The notes under the pieces were generated by a model. That model saw only the letters and a program-made list of their open reading frames with translations. It was not told the DNA's origin and did not search any database. DNA of 48,311 nt from Caldifarciminota bacterium (GTDB taxonomy: Bacteria > Hydrothermota > Tepidihabitantia > B3-TA06), in contig JAFGSK010000068.1 in NCBI GenBank assembly GCA_016934635.1, positions 1 to 48,311 on the forward strand, given 5' to 3'. Shown piece by piece: positions 15,297-23,614 of the stretch (its first letter is position 1; each line of letters starts with the position of its first letter). Both the position numbers and the translations under genes were made by a program.

Positions 15297-16776
15297 CCGG
15301 TTTCCTCCTTTCAAAAATGATGTCGTCCACTGCTTCCTCAAAAGGTATTCCTATGAACTTGACCTTGCCTTTCCCGTCCGCGTGGAATGATACCCTCATC
15401 TTCCCGGTATTCCTGCGGATGCTTTTGCGCTGCATAATCGTCTGGAAAACGTCATCTTGATAATGCTCCACCTTGTAGTTAAATATCTTGTATTTCAGGT
15501 ACAATCGATCTTCTGTCATGGATATCCGAACCTGTCCGTAGCCTGAATGAAAGTACTCGCCGACGTAGGCTTTCAGAGGTTGTGACGGTTTGGTGCCCGG
15601 CTTCCGTTTGGGAGTTTTCTCCTTTTTCTTGACCTTGAGCTTTTCTGTTTCAATCCTTTGCTTCTCTCTCGCGTTCCAGTTTACTTTATCAAACCCCATC
15701 AGCCGGTCGTAAACCTCAAAGGTGAGGATTTTTCGCAACGGTGAGGTCGGGGTGTTGATTAAAACCACCATTCCAATCTTTGCTCTGGGCAAGAATGACA
15801 CTTGGGCGTTGAGCCCGGCAAAGGTGCCTCCGTGATAGATGTGCTTGTAGCCACGGTAAGATTGAATGAACCAGCCCATGCCGTATGATATGTCAAGGAG
15901 TTCCTTGCCGTTAAACCAGAAATGCGGAATCACCACCTGCGGTGTATGAATCTCGGAAAGGTTCTCGGAAGATATTATGGTGCGTTTACCGAGGCTGCCG
16001 TTGTTCATCTGAAGTCCTAACCAGCGGCACAAATCCTTGACATTCGAGACGATCGTACCTGCCGGGCCGCTCGGTCCCTGGGCTGTGGCGTGATCTATGT
16101 TTTCCACGTAGGTGCTCCGCCAGCAGGCAAGCTTTGTACCTTTTGCCAGATAATCGACCGCGATCTTCTCTTCGGTACCCTCATCGGTCATGTACAGCGT
16201 ATCCTTCATGTCCAGGGGAACGAGGATTCGTTCCCTGACGAAATCTTCCCAGGTTTTACCACTAACCTGTTCGATCAGGTACCCGAGGGTTATATACATG
16301 AGGTTATTATACTGGAACTTGCTGCGGAAATCGGCGGTCGGTTCAAGAAAGCGTAATCTCTTGACCACTTCCTTTCTCGTAAGAGTTGAAAACAGCCAAA
16401 CATAATCATGTCTGGGCAGGCCGGTGCGATGGGTCAGGAGATCGCGGACGGTTACACGCCGGGTAGCGATCGAATCGCGCAGCTTGAAAAAAGGGATGTA
16501 TTCCCGAACCGGTTTGTCCCACTCCAGCCTGCCCTCATCGACGAGAATCCCTATGGCGGTGGCTGTGAACGATTTTGTGCAGGAACCTATGCCGAAAAGC
16601 GTGTTCTCGGTTACCGGCAATCCACGCTTTATATCGCTCAGGCCATAGCCCTTGGCATAAATAACCTTGTTGTTTTTAACGATACCCACAGCCACACCGG
16701 GAACATTCCACTCCTTAAGCATCCGGCGAACGAACCTGTCGAATCCTTTAAGAGGCTCTGATAGATGCTTAGGCAA
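15289..16776 (-). CDS. Serine beta-lactamase-fold hydrolase (class C / esterase-like)
   Basis: 495 residues. The serine nucleophile is in FGIGSCTKSFTA (S65-x-x-K68), the YNN catalytic motif is at residues 156-158, and YHGGTFAGLNAQ provides the HxG of the third motif, as in Pfam Beta-lactamase (PBP4*/EstB/AmpC-like). The C-terminal 110 residues, after a lysine-rich linker, resemble the DUF3471-type domain of these hydrolases. There is no signal peptide, so the enzyme may be a cytoplasmic esterase or peptidase rather than a resistance enzyme. The start is TTG behind AGGAGGAG, 11 bases after the upstream stop. Confidence 0.85.
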   Translation of the reverse strand: MPKHLSEPLKGFDRFVRRMLKEWNVPGVAVGIVKNNKVIYAKGYGLSDIKRGLPVTENTLFGIGSCTKSFTATAIGILVDEGRLEWDKPVREYIPFFKLRDSIATRRVTVRDLLTHRTGLPRHDYVWLFSTLTRKEVVKRLRFLEPTADFRSKFQYNNLMYITLGYLIEQVSGKTWEDFVRERILVPLDMKDTLYMTDEGTEEKIAVDYLAKGTKLACWRSTYVENIDHATAQGPSGPAGTIVSNVKDLCRWLGLQMNNGSLGKRTIISSENLSEIHTPQVVIPHFWFNGKELLDISYGMGWFIQSYRGYKHIYHGGTFAGLNAQVSFLPRAKIGMVVLINTPTSPLRKILTFEVYDRLMGFDKVNWNAREKQRIETEKLKVKKKEKTPKRKPGTKPSQPLKAYVGEYFHSGYGQVRISMTEDRLYLKYKIFNYKVEHYQDDVFQTIMQRKSIRRNTGKMRVSFHADGKGKVKFIGIPFEEAVDDIIFERRKPDE

Positions 16777-16787
16777 CTACTCCTCCT

Positions 16788-17645
16788 CTATTCTTGGGGT
16801 TCTGCCACCGCTATCAGACCTGCCCGTCCGCGCGTTCCCGGTCCATTGGGCAGGATTTTGGCATCAAATCTCTCGCACAGATCAAGGAACTTATCGAACG
16901 GCTCATCGGTTTCACGTATCATATCGACCGTTTTTACGCCGCACAGATGGGCAAGGGAACCAAAACCCCGGCACTCGAGCACGTTCATATCGAGATTGAT
17001 CAGGATATCCTTGAACTCGTCTAACATAAACGCCTTGAGTGTACCGAAGTAGTCCTGAGTCATTCCCTTGGTAAGCTTGTACGAATCCGGGAAATTGCCC
17101 TGGTGCCAGATTCCATCTTCGAGCGTTTCGTAGAGGGCCGGATGAAGATCTCCGACAGCAAGCATACACCCCTCCACCTAGCTGGGAATCGTGCATATCC
17201 GGTTGGTCACGGTGACAATGAGTTTCTTGCCTGTTACACGACAACTTTCGCGAAGCGCCTGTTCGGCCTCGGAACCGCAAAATGAAATAGCGCCGTCGGT
17301 ATTGAGTACAAGATCGAATGAACGGTCCTGAAATCGTGAAAGGTCCACCGCATTGGCTTCGACGAAGGTTATGTTGGCAAGCTCTGCGGATTTTTTCCTT
17401 GCCGCATCAAGCATAGCCGGAGAGAAATCGAGATGGGTAACCTGGAAGCCCCGTTTAGAAAGGGGTATAGAGAATATACCTGTACCCGCCCCAACGTCAA
17501 AGATGGTCTTGATACCATCAAGATTTTTGTCAATCACCCGCCAGCGAAGCGCACGGTTTACCGCTTCGTCAAACATTTCCTGTTCCTCTTTGGGCGCCTT
17601 GGCATTCCACCACCGGCGTTCCCTCGCAAAATCCACCTGTTTCAC
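16788..17645 (-). pseudogene. SAM methyltransferase gene split by an in-frame TAG
   Basis: The frame from a GTG at 17645 encodes a class I methyltransferase: TIFDVGAGTGIFSIPLSKRGFQVTHLDFSPAMLDAAR is motif I and beta-2. At codon 156 (17178-17180) there is an amber codon after NRICTIPS. The same frame then continues without a break for 129 codons (VEGCMLAVGDLHPALYETLEDGIWHQGNF and so on to RAGLIAVAEPQE), which reads as the normal C-terminal half. TAG ends other genes here, so routine recoding is unlikely; a nonsense mutation, read-through or a base error are possible. The downstream half could restart at GTG 17177. Confidence 0.75.
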
Positions 17646-17646
17646 T

Positions 17647-18684
17647 TTACGGATTCTTAATCCCCTTGATCGCTTTCTCCATGTCCTCTGCCGCGGCAGC
17701 CATCTCGTTCCTGACCTGTGTGATAACCTCGGTGTGTTCTTTCTGCTTCGCAGCATCACCGACTATGTCTTCGTAAAGCCAGTGACCGTCGTCTTGCTTG
17801 ATCGCATACGGTTCGAGAGTGGAGGCGATTTTTTTGTAGTGCTTGGTTATCGTTTCGAGCAACGCTTGTTCGGATGCCGAGTAGTCATCTTCTCGCGCTT
17901 CGAGATAGTCGGTGATGTTCTTCGCGCCGAAGTATACGGGCTGTACCGTTGATACTGCGCACGACCAGCTGCGTTCGCCGCAAGCGGGACAGTACGGTAT
18001 CCTGTCCAACTGTTTGATCCACATATCCATGGCTCCAAGACCTGAAACATGTTTCTCACCGAGTAACGGTTCTTCGGTTCCGTAAATTCGTGCTATGCCC
18101 CGACGCAGCATCCGGATGTCGGCCTCTCGTTCGGTTATGGCAGGCTCGGTTTTGAATACCGCCCACATGGGATATGGCCACTCGATAGGGTGGTTCTTCT
18201 TTTTGTTAAGGGTTGCACCCAGGATGGTGCCGTCAGGTTCGACTGAGGTAATAATCCCCCAGAAGCACCACGGAGCAAACTTGCCCGAATCCGGAGGAAA
18301 GAACTTCCAGCCGCCAGCGGTGATTACGACCTCGTCGTTATCGAGTGTTTGTCTTACCTTCTTGGCTGTTTCGGCGAGTATTTCAGATTGTCTACCCTCC
18401 AATTCTTTCGCGTCGACAGGAATATCAATGTCGAGTTTATTGAACGACAGTCCGAAACGAGCGCCGACCAGTTCAAGTGCACCTCCGGCAACCATGTTCC
18501 ACCATGCGGTACACGACTCTTCAGGATTAAGCACCGGTGCAAAGCAGTTTGAAGACATGGCATATACCGTGCGGTAGTCAAGCTTGATCCCGAGTAACCG
18601 TGCCGCCGCCTGGATTACGAGAGAAAATGAATCCTTTGTATGCCCCCATCCTTCTATCTCCAGATTTGTATAATCGATTGCCAT
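17647..18684 (-). CDS. BtrH-like / C39-peptidase-like hypothetical protein
   Basis: 345 residues. The layout resembles proteins with a BtrH N-terminal-like (papain-type) domain: an early helix with cysteine in SSNCFAP (about residue 47), then GGWKFFPPDSGKFAPWCFWGIITS, then GLGAMDMWIKQLDR and a C-terminal helical region that often follows in that group. In butirosin biosynthesis BtrH transfers an acyl group, but here the function is unknown. ATG has GAGGAGG upstream. A weak promoter (TTTACA, 17 bp, TAAAGT at 18709-18737) overlaps the end of the zinc-ribbon gene. Confidence 0.65.
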   Translation of the reverse strand: MAIDYTNLEIEGWGHTKDSFSLVIQAAARLLGIKLDYRTVYAMSSNCFAPVLNPEESCTAWWNMVAGGALELVGARFGLSFNKLDIDIPVDAKELEGRQSEILAETAKKVRQTLDNDEVVITAGGWKFFPPDSGKFAPWCFWGIITSVEPDGTILGATLNKKKNHPIEWPYPMWAVFKTEPAITEREADIRMLRRGIARIYGTEEPLLGEKHVSGLGAMDMWIKQLDRIPYCPACGERSWSCAVSTVQPVYFGAKNITDYLEAREDDYSASEQALLETITKHYKKIASTLEPYAIKQDDGHWLYEDIVGDAAKQKEHTEVITQVRNEMAAAAEDMEKAIKGIKNP

Positions 18685-18741
18685 TTGACCTCCTCTACGG
18701 TCTACTATACTTTAACATAGAAAACCCGATTTGTAAACCCC

Positions 18742-18972
18742 TTACTTCCGGATATAGGAACCGGTATAGGTGAACGACTGCGGCTTGAGTTTTATCCATA
18801 TCCCCTGATCTGAACCTACTATATTGCCGCACTGGCATTTCACTTCTTTGCCTTCATGTATCGAATGATCCTCGATTATACGACGAGGCCACAGGTGCAA
18901 GAGTCTGCCTGAACCTATTTTCTGGTACTTGAACAACTTGCGCTTGCACCTTGCACACTTAATTATCAGCAA
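18742..18972 (-). CDS. Small zinc-ribbon-like protein
   Basis: 76 residues. IKCARCKRKLFKYQKIG and VKCQCGNIVG provide C-x2-C and C-x-C pairs about 40 residues apart, a typical single zinc ribbon. Small proteins of this form are widespread in bacteria; function unknown, perhaps nucleic-acid binding. It starts 12 bases after the nucleotidyltransferase gene and is probably co-translated with it. Confidence 0.75.
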   Translation of the reverse strand: MLIIKCARCKRKLFKYQKIGSGRLLHLWPRRIIEDHSIHEGKEVKCQCGNIVGSDQGIWIKLKPQSFTYTGSYIRK

Positions 18973-18984
18973 AGGAACCTGAAC

Positions 18985-19698
18985 TTACCGCCTGGTCTTA
19001 TAGGATTCCAACTTCCGAATCATGCCTCTGCCCCATCGTTCCAGAAGCTCGATGTAGTGCCGGGCACGGAAGGTTAGGTCATCGGTAAGCTTGTACCAGT
19101 CCCGTGCAACTATTACGACCTCCTTGTCTATTGGATCGTCAAGAACTTCAACCATCTCGGTCTTGGTATTGACGAATTCACCTTGAGTCATAAGCAGCCA
19201 CGATTGAAGCGCATAGAAGCAGTTCTTGAAGTGGTACTTGAGTTTGTGCACGACCTTGGGAAGATCGTGCGGGAATAGAAGATAGTGACGGGCAGCATGA
19301 AGATTGTCCGAACCCTTCAGGCGAATGTCCTGGATATAATCCTCTGCCTCCGGGGGTTTGACAATGCTATCGATGGAGCCATGCAGCACCTTTCTTCCAT
19401 GGAAGAACTGGTTTAGTTCAAACCGCGGGATCTGCCTTAACTCTGCAACAGACATAATAATCCCGCTACTCAACTTTTCAGATTCAGGCATGGAGTGAAT
19501 AATATCCTTAAAAAATGGTAGATCTTCATCTTCGATGTGGTCTATGACGACCATGCAGTCGATGTCGCTTTCAGGGCGTGGCTCTCCCCTGCCCCAGCTT
19601 CCGTGGTGACCTACCCAGACTAACCTCTTACCGAACGCGTCGGAGAGTTTGGTCAGTAACTCAGTGAGCCACATGTCGACCTGAGATTGATCAAGCAT
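18985..19698 (-). CDS. Nucleotidyltransferase-domain protein
   Basis: 237 residues from the ATG at 19698. LVWVGHHGSWGRGEPRPESDIDCMVVID is the G-S...D-x-D active-site motif of Pol-beta-like nucleotidyltransferases. The C-terminal two thirds is helical (ARHYLLFPHDLPKVVHKLKYHFKNCFYALQSWLL), resembling an attached HEPN-like helical domain. The activity could be small-molecule adenylylation or nucleotide transfer. The start overlaps the stop of the small upstream gene by eight bases. A MNT/HEPN-type toxin-antitoxin reading was considered but the partner is not convincing. Confidence 0.75.
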   Translation of the reverse strand: MLDQSQVDMWLTELLTKLSDAFGKRLVWVGHHGSWGRGEPRPESDIDCMVVIDHIEDEDLPFFKDIIHSMPESEKLSSGIIMSVAELRQIPRFELNQFFHGRKVLHGSIDSIVKPPEAEDYIQDIRLKGSDNLHAARHYLLFPHDLPKVVHKLKYHFKNCFYALQSWLLMTQGEFVNTKTEMVEVLDDPIDKEVVIVARDWYKLTDDLTFRARHYIELLERWGRGMIRKLESYKTRR

Positions 19699-19972
19699 TC
19701 CTTGTGCCCCCCCAGGCTTTGGCCACAAAGGCTTCGATAAGTTCACGATCGGACTCTGCATCGGCCTTGCACATATCTACCTGAAGAAACGGACCCGGGT
19801 ACTCGTGTTCAGCAAGCTTATTGCTTAAATCCTCGACCTTTTCCTCGAATTGCTTGTAAGAAAAGTTACCTTTTGCGATGTGGCTCTGGTTGGTTACATC
19901 AATTGCGAGTGGTTTACTTTCATTCAACAACCTTATTACCTCGATGGTGAAAGGATAAAAGGTGAAATCCAT
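19691..19972 (-). CDS. Small hypothetical protein
   Basis: 93 residues from the ATG chosen; a GTG at 20053 that overlaps the arylsulfotransferase-like stop (GTGA) would add 27 residues but has no usable Shine-Dalgarno. Not recognised. It is soluble, mostly helical, and opens MDFTFYPFTIEVIRLLNESKP. The eight-base overlap with the nucleotidyltransferase start suggests that the two proteins act together. Confidence 0.5.
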   Translation of the reverse strand: MDFTFYPFTIEVIRLLNESKPLAIDVTNQSHIAKGNFSYKQFEEKVEDLSNKLAEHEYPGPFLQVDMCKADAESDRELIEAFVAKAWGGTRNA

Positions 19973-20049
19973 GATGTCACCCTGTCCTTCACCTTCAAGC
20001 GTACCTTGTAGATCGAGAAATGCTTCCTTATGACTGGATCGTTCCCTAT

Positions 20050-21717
20050 TCACCTACAGAGAACAACTCTTCTGGTTTCGCTGAAGTTACCCGACTGAAG
20101 CCTGCAAAAATATACACCGGAACTCAGCTGCCGCATGTGATTATCTGTTCCATCCCAATGAGTCTCGTATTTTCCAGTCTGTTTCGTCTCGTTGATGAGT
20201 GTTTTCACTTCCTGTCCAAGGGAGTTATATACATTGATCTCAACGTGTTCCGACTTGCCGAGTTGGTAGACGACATTCACTGATTGCGTGAAAGGATTGG
20301 GGTAAAACTCCAAATCCACCCAAGTCTGAGGGTCGTTTTCTTCAATCGCATGGTACAGTTCGATCGGATCACCAGGGGTTAAATCCCTGCCCTCGAATGC
20401 AGGGAAGTCGGGTGGGTAACGTCGAATCTTGAAGACGTGGTTAAGAGCAGGCGGAATGGTATCCCCTTGATAGACAATTCCAAAAGGTGTAACAGGATTT
20501 ACGTAACGCCAGACTTCTTCATCCGATGGTGTAACTTCAAAGAACGTACCTATAGAACCTTCGCACATAAGGGTATTACCGTTAGGCAGACGTTGTGCGC
20601 CTGAGAATATTTTTGAGAAAAATTCGGGTTTTGTATATGTCCAGCAAGGTTCCTCAGGACCGTAGATAGGACCGCTGAATGAATAGTTCCCGAACTCATC
20701 GACCGGCGGTTGAATCTCGTCAACAGAAGTGTAATAACGTTCTAAGAAGGCACTGCCGTTGTTGAACACAAGGATATGACCTGCTCCCGCAAGACCTTCA
20801 TCTATCCATTGGGCATCGTGTTGCGAAAAGAACTGCTGATCGTCTCTTGTGCCTTGTCGGTACGACCTGGGGTTTCCCCATCTGTAAAGGATATCACCAC
20901 CCTTAACGTACTTACCGCCGGTATGTCCTCGAGCTTCTTCGGTGGTCGTACTGTGATCAATAACCCATATCTCGTCAAAATGACGGCTTGAAATGATGAC
21001 CTGGTCAAGGGTTTCATTGTACCTCACGGAGTTAAGGTGAATCCAATCGGTGATTCCAGGATATTTGACGTAGTTGAGATCTATCAACCCAGGGTTGTCG
21101 CTTACTACTCCGTAGTTCTCCTTCGTGGAATCAAAATCCTGGATAAGGTGATCCCACACGTGCCATTCCCAGACGATAGTTCCGCCTGAATCCGAGGTCG
21201 GTTCAACCTCGATTATGTGATCAGGCCACAGTCCGTCTTCATTCAGTGTAGTGGAGTCACGACCAGCTTCAACGGCTTCGGTAAATCCTATGTACTCCCA
21301 GGCAATCATCAGAACGTTTCCGTTAGGCATGATCTCGATATCGTGATGCTGACGATAATCGTTGCTTGAGTATTCGTAGTGCCATACCACATTGCCGTCC
21401 CAGTCGTACTTTTCCACTCCTCCGCCATATTCCTCAAACCACTCTGATGCCCCTACAGTAATTGAACGATAAAGATATCCGTCAGCCGAGAGATAGACTG
21501 ACAGTCCGGGTGTAAAATGACTTTTCCAGGAATGAATCAGCAGCCCTTCGTTATTAATAAGATAGGTGGTACCCTGGAAAACATTCGGGGCAAACAAGGT
21601 GTAACCCTCAAACGAACCTTCTTTATTCACTATCATTCCGACCGTTCTTTCCTGGGCATAAGTTGAAATGGACGCTAATAAAATAACAACCACTACAAGA
21701 AATGTCCTTCTATCCAT
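20050..21717 (-). CDS. Secreted arylsulfotransferase (ASST)-like protein, paralogue 1
   Basis: 555 residues with a signal peptide (MDRRTFLVVVVILLASISTYA). The body is a beta-propeller of the ASST type: HHDIEIMPNGNVLMIAWE, DWIHLNSVRYN, SQHDAQW and SGAQRLPNGNT supply the histidine/arginine blocks expected at the active face of PLP-independent arylsulfotransferases. The last 85 residues (FYPNPFTQSVNVVYQLGKSE to GVYFCRL) are a type IX-style sorting/FlgD-like module, so it is probably exported and surface-bound or released. Sulfate transfer itself is inference. It lies 33 bases after paralogue 2 and is likely transcribed with it. Confidence 0.85.
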   Translation of the reverse strand: MDRRTFLVVVVILLASISTYAQERTVGMIVNKEGSFEGYTLFAPNVFQGTTYLINNEGLLIHSWKSHFTPGLSVYLSADGYLYRSITVGASEWFEEYGGGVEKYDWDGNVVWHYEYSSNDYRQHHDIEIMPNGNVLMIAWEYIGFTEAVEAGRDSTTLNEDGLWPDHIIEVEPTSDSGGTIVWEWHVWDHLIQDFDSTKENYGVVSDNPGLIDLNYVKYPGITDWIHLNSVRYNETLDQVIISSRHFDEIWVIDHSTTTEEARGHTGGKYVKGGDILYRWGNPRSYRQGTRDDQQFFSQHDAQWIDEGLAGAGHILVFNNGSAFLERYYTSVDEIQPPVDEFGNYSFSGPIYGPEEPCWTYTKPEFFSKIFSGAQRLPNGNTLMCEGSIGTFFEVTPSDEEVWRYVNPVTPFGIVYQGDTIPPALNHVFKIRRYPPDFPAFEGRDLTPGDPIELYHAIEENDPQTWVDLEFYPNPFTQSVNVVYQLGKSEHVEINVYNSLGQEVKTLINETKQTGKYETHWDGTDNHMRQLSSGVYFCRLQSGNFSETRRVVLCR

Positions 21718-21750
21718 TATTCATCCCCGCCAGTATTTGTTGACAACTTC

Positions 21751-23418
21751 CTACCTTAATCGAAGGATCCTGGCTTTCAGGTTCACGTTACCGGACTCAA
21801 GCCTGCAGAAATAAACACCTGGGCCAACCGCTAAGCCGTGGTCGTCGGTTCCGTCCCAGGTAATGTCATAGCAGCCGGATGATTTGGGCTCGTTTACCAA
21901 AGTACGAACCTCCTGACCCAATGCGTTGTAGAGCTTTAAGGATGCCTTTCCGGACTTGCTGAGGTGGTAGGAGATGTTTACGGAATGAGTAACAAATGCG
22001 GGATGGATTTCCAATTTGATTCGAGGCTCGATCTCGGCAACCGGTTCTATCGTGTCACCAGTATATCGCTCGACAGGCTTACCCGGAGTCATGTCCCTGC
22101 CTTGAAACCCCGGAAAGTCAACAGGGTAGCGATACATCTTGAAAACCGAGTTGAATGCAATGGAATCCCCCTGATATACCGGACCGCCGTCTGAAACCGG
22201 ATTGATGTAATGCCATACAATATCGCCTCCCGGGGTAGTCTCGAAAAACTCGCCTCCAGGGGCGTCCGAGAAAAGGGTGTTGCCGTTGGGCAAACGCTGC
22301 GCCCCGCAGATAATGGAGACGAAGAAATCATAAGGATTCGGGGCAGTGTAAGTCCACACAGGATCGGTCGGACCCCAGGGCAGACCCCCTTGATAATTCC
22401 CTTCCTCGTCGACCGGAGGATCGATCTCGTCTATGGAGGAGTAATTACGTGACCCGCCGTTGTTAAAAATTATGATGTCACCCACTCCGGGACAATCCGG
22501 CTCTACCCAATTTGCGTCGTGCCCGCCGTACAACTTCTGATCGTCAACCGTGCCGTGATCGTAGAACCTGGGATTGCCCCAGCGGTACAGGATGTCGCCG
22601 CCTTTACCGTATTTGCCGCCGGTGTGCCCGGAAGCCTCTTCGGAGGTCGTCGAGTGGTCAATTACCCAAATCTCGTTGTACATGGGGGCGGTCAGAAGAA
22701 TCTGGTCGAATTCCTCGTTGTAATCGACCCCGTTCAGATGGATAAAATCTGAGATCAGAAAGGCGCGTGCGTTGATATCGATTAGTCCGGGCTGATCGGA
22801 GACCGAACCGAAGTTGTCGAGCGCAGGATTGCGGTCCTGCACGAGATGGTCCCATGCGTGCCACTCCCAGACTATATTGCCGCCGTTCGCTCCGATGGGT
22901 TCGACCTCGATGATGTGATCCGGGTACAACGCCCTGTAACCCAGCGCGTCTTTATCGGCACCGGCCTCTAGGGCTTCGGCGTTACTTTTTATCTCCCAGA
23001 CGATCATGAGCACGTTACCGGAAGGAAGCACCTCGATATCGTGATGCGGAAAGTAATCGTCACCTGAGTACTCGAAATGCCATACCAGGTTGCCGTCCCA
23101 GTCGAACTTTTCGACCCCGCCTGTTGCTCCTCCTCCACTCAACACCGGATGCGCACCTATATATATAGACCGGAAAAGGGAGCCGTCATTCGAAAGGTAG
23201 GCGATCCCACCCAGACCCGGGATATACTCGGATTCCCAGGAGCGAACGAGAAGCCCCTCATTGTCGATAAGATAGGTATTATACCAGTAAGCGGGAGAGA
23301 ACAGGGTATAACCCTCACACGCATCTTCGGCGTTCAAGAACAACCCTACGGTCTGTTTATCTACGGCAGCCGGAATTGCCGTTACGACTAAGGCCATCGC
23401 GATCAATATCTTTCTCAT
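21751..23418 (-). CDS. Secreted arylsulfotransferase (ASST)-like protein, paralogue 2
   Basis: 555 residues. Signal peptide MRKILIAMALVVTAIPAAV. Same blocks as its neighbours: HHDIEVLPSGNVLMIVWE, DFIHLNGVDYN, GGHDANWVEP and CGAQRLPNGNT. C-terminal sorting module from about residue 470. The ATG is placed by GGAGG five bases upstream. It has its own promoter at 23496-23523 and an unusually long leader of about 70 bases. Confidence 0.85.
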   Translation of the reverse strand: MRKILIAMALVVTAIPAAVDKQTVGLFLNAEDACEGYTLFSPAYWYNTYLIDNEGLLVRSWESEYIPGLGGIAYLSNDGSLFRSIYIGAHPVLSGGGATGGVEKFDWDGNLVWHFEYSGDDYFPHHDIEVLPSGNVLMIVWEIKSNAEALEAGADKDALGYRALYPDHIIEVEPIGANGGNIVWEWHAWDHLVQDRNPALDNFGSVSDQPGLIDINARAFLISDFIHLNGVDYNEEFDQILLTAPMYNEIWVIDHSTTSEEASGHTGGKYGKGGDILYRWGNPRFYDHGTVDDQKLYGGHDANWVEPDCPGVGDIIIFNNGGSRNYSSIDEIDPPVDEEGNYQGGLPWGPTDPVWTYTAPNPYDFFVSIICGAQRLPNGNTLFSDAPGGEFFETTPGGDIVWHYINPVSDGGPVYQGDSIAFNSVFKMYRYPVDFPGFQGRDMTPGKPVERYTGDTIEPVAEIEPRIKLEIHPAFVTHSVNISYHLSKSGKASLKLYNALGQEVRTLVNEPKSSGCYDITWDGTDDHGLAVGPGVYFCRLESGNVNLKARILRLR

Positions 23419-23495
23419 CCATGCCTCCGCGATCTTGTTTCATCGACTCATCACCTTGATTGACAAACTGCAAACCCGGTTCAATAATGGGTATC

Positions 23496-23523
23496 AGTAT
23501 AGTCCTAGTTGTAACCTTGTCAA
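23496..23523 (-). promoter_or_regulatory. Sigma-70-like promoter
   Basis: Minus-strand TTGACA (23518-23523), 16-bp spacer, TATACT (23496-23501), for paralogues 2 and 1. Confidence 0.65.
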
Positions 23524-23568
23524 CGAATCAGATAACTTCAAAGTAAATTATACTTAAAAAATGTAAAA

Positions 23569-23594
23569 AAAGGGGCATCAGCAAGCGCCCCTTT
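23569..23594 (-). terminator. Intrinsic terminator of ASST-like paralogue 3
   Basis: On the minus strand AAAGGGGC, a 10-base loop and GCCCCTTT, followed by further T's. It lies 20 bases past the stop of paralogue 3 and separates its transcript from the next promoter. Confidence 0.75.
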
Positions 23595-23614
23595 CTTGTT
23601 TGAGCAATATTGAG

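Noticed and set aside
17178..17180. Amber codon as pyrrolysine or recoded TAG
   Set aside because: TAG is an ordinary stop for other genes here (for example at 12827-12829 and at the ends of the helix-hairpin-helix genes), and the enzyme is not a methylamine methyltransferase.
18985..19972. MNT/HEPN toxin-antitoxin pair
   Set aside because: The nucleotidyltransferase is fused to its own helical domain, and the small upstream protein lacks a recognisable HEPN R-x4-6-H motif.
471..19972. Integron cassette array
   Set aside because: No integron integrase and no attC-like inverted repeats lie between genes; many genes overlap, which cassettes do not.
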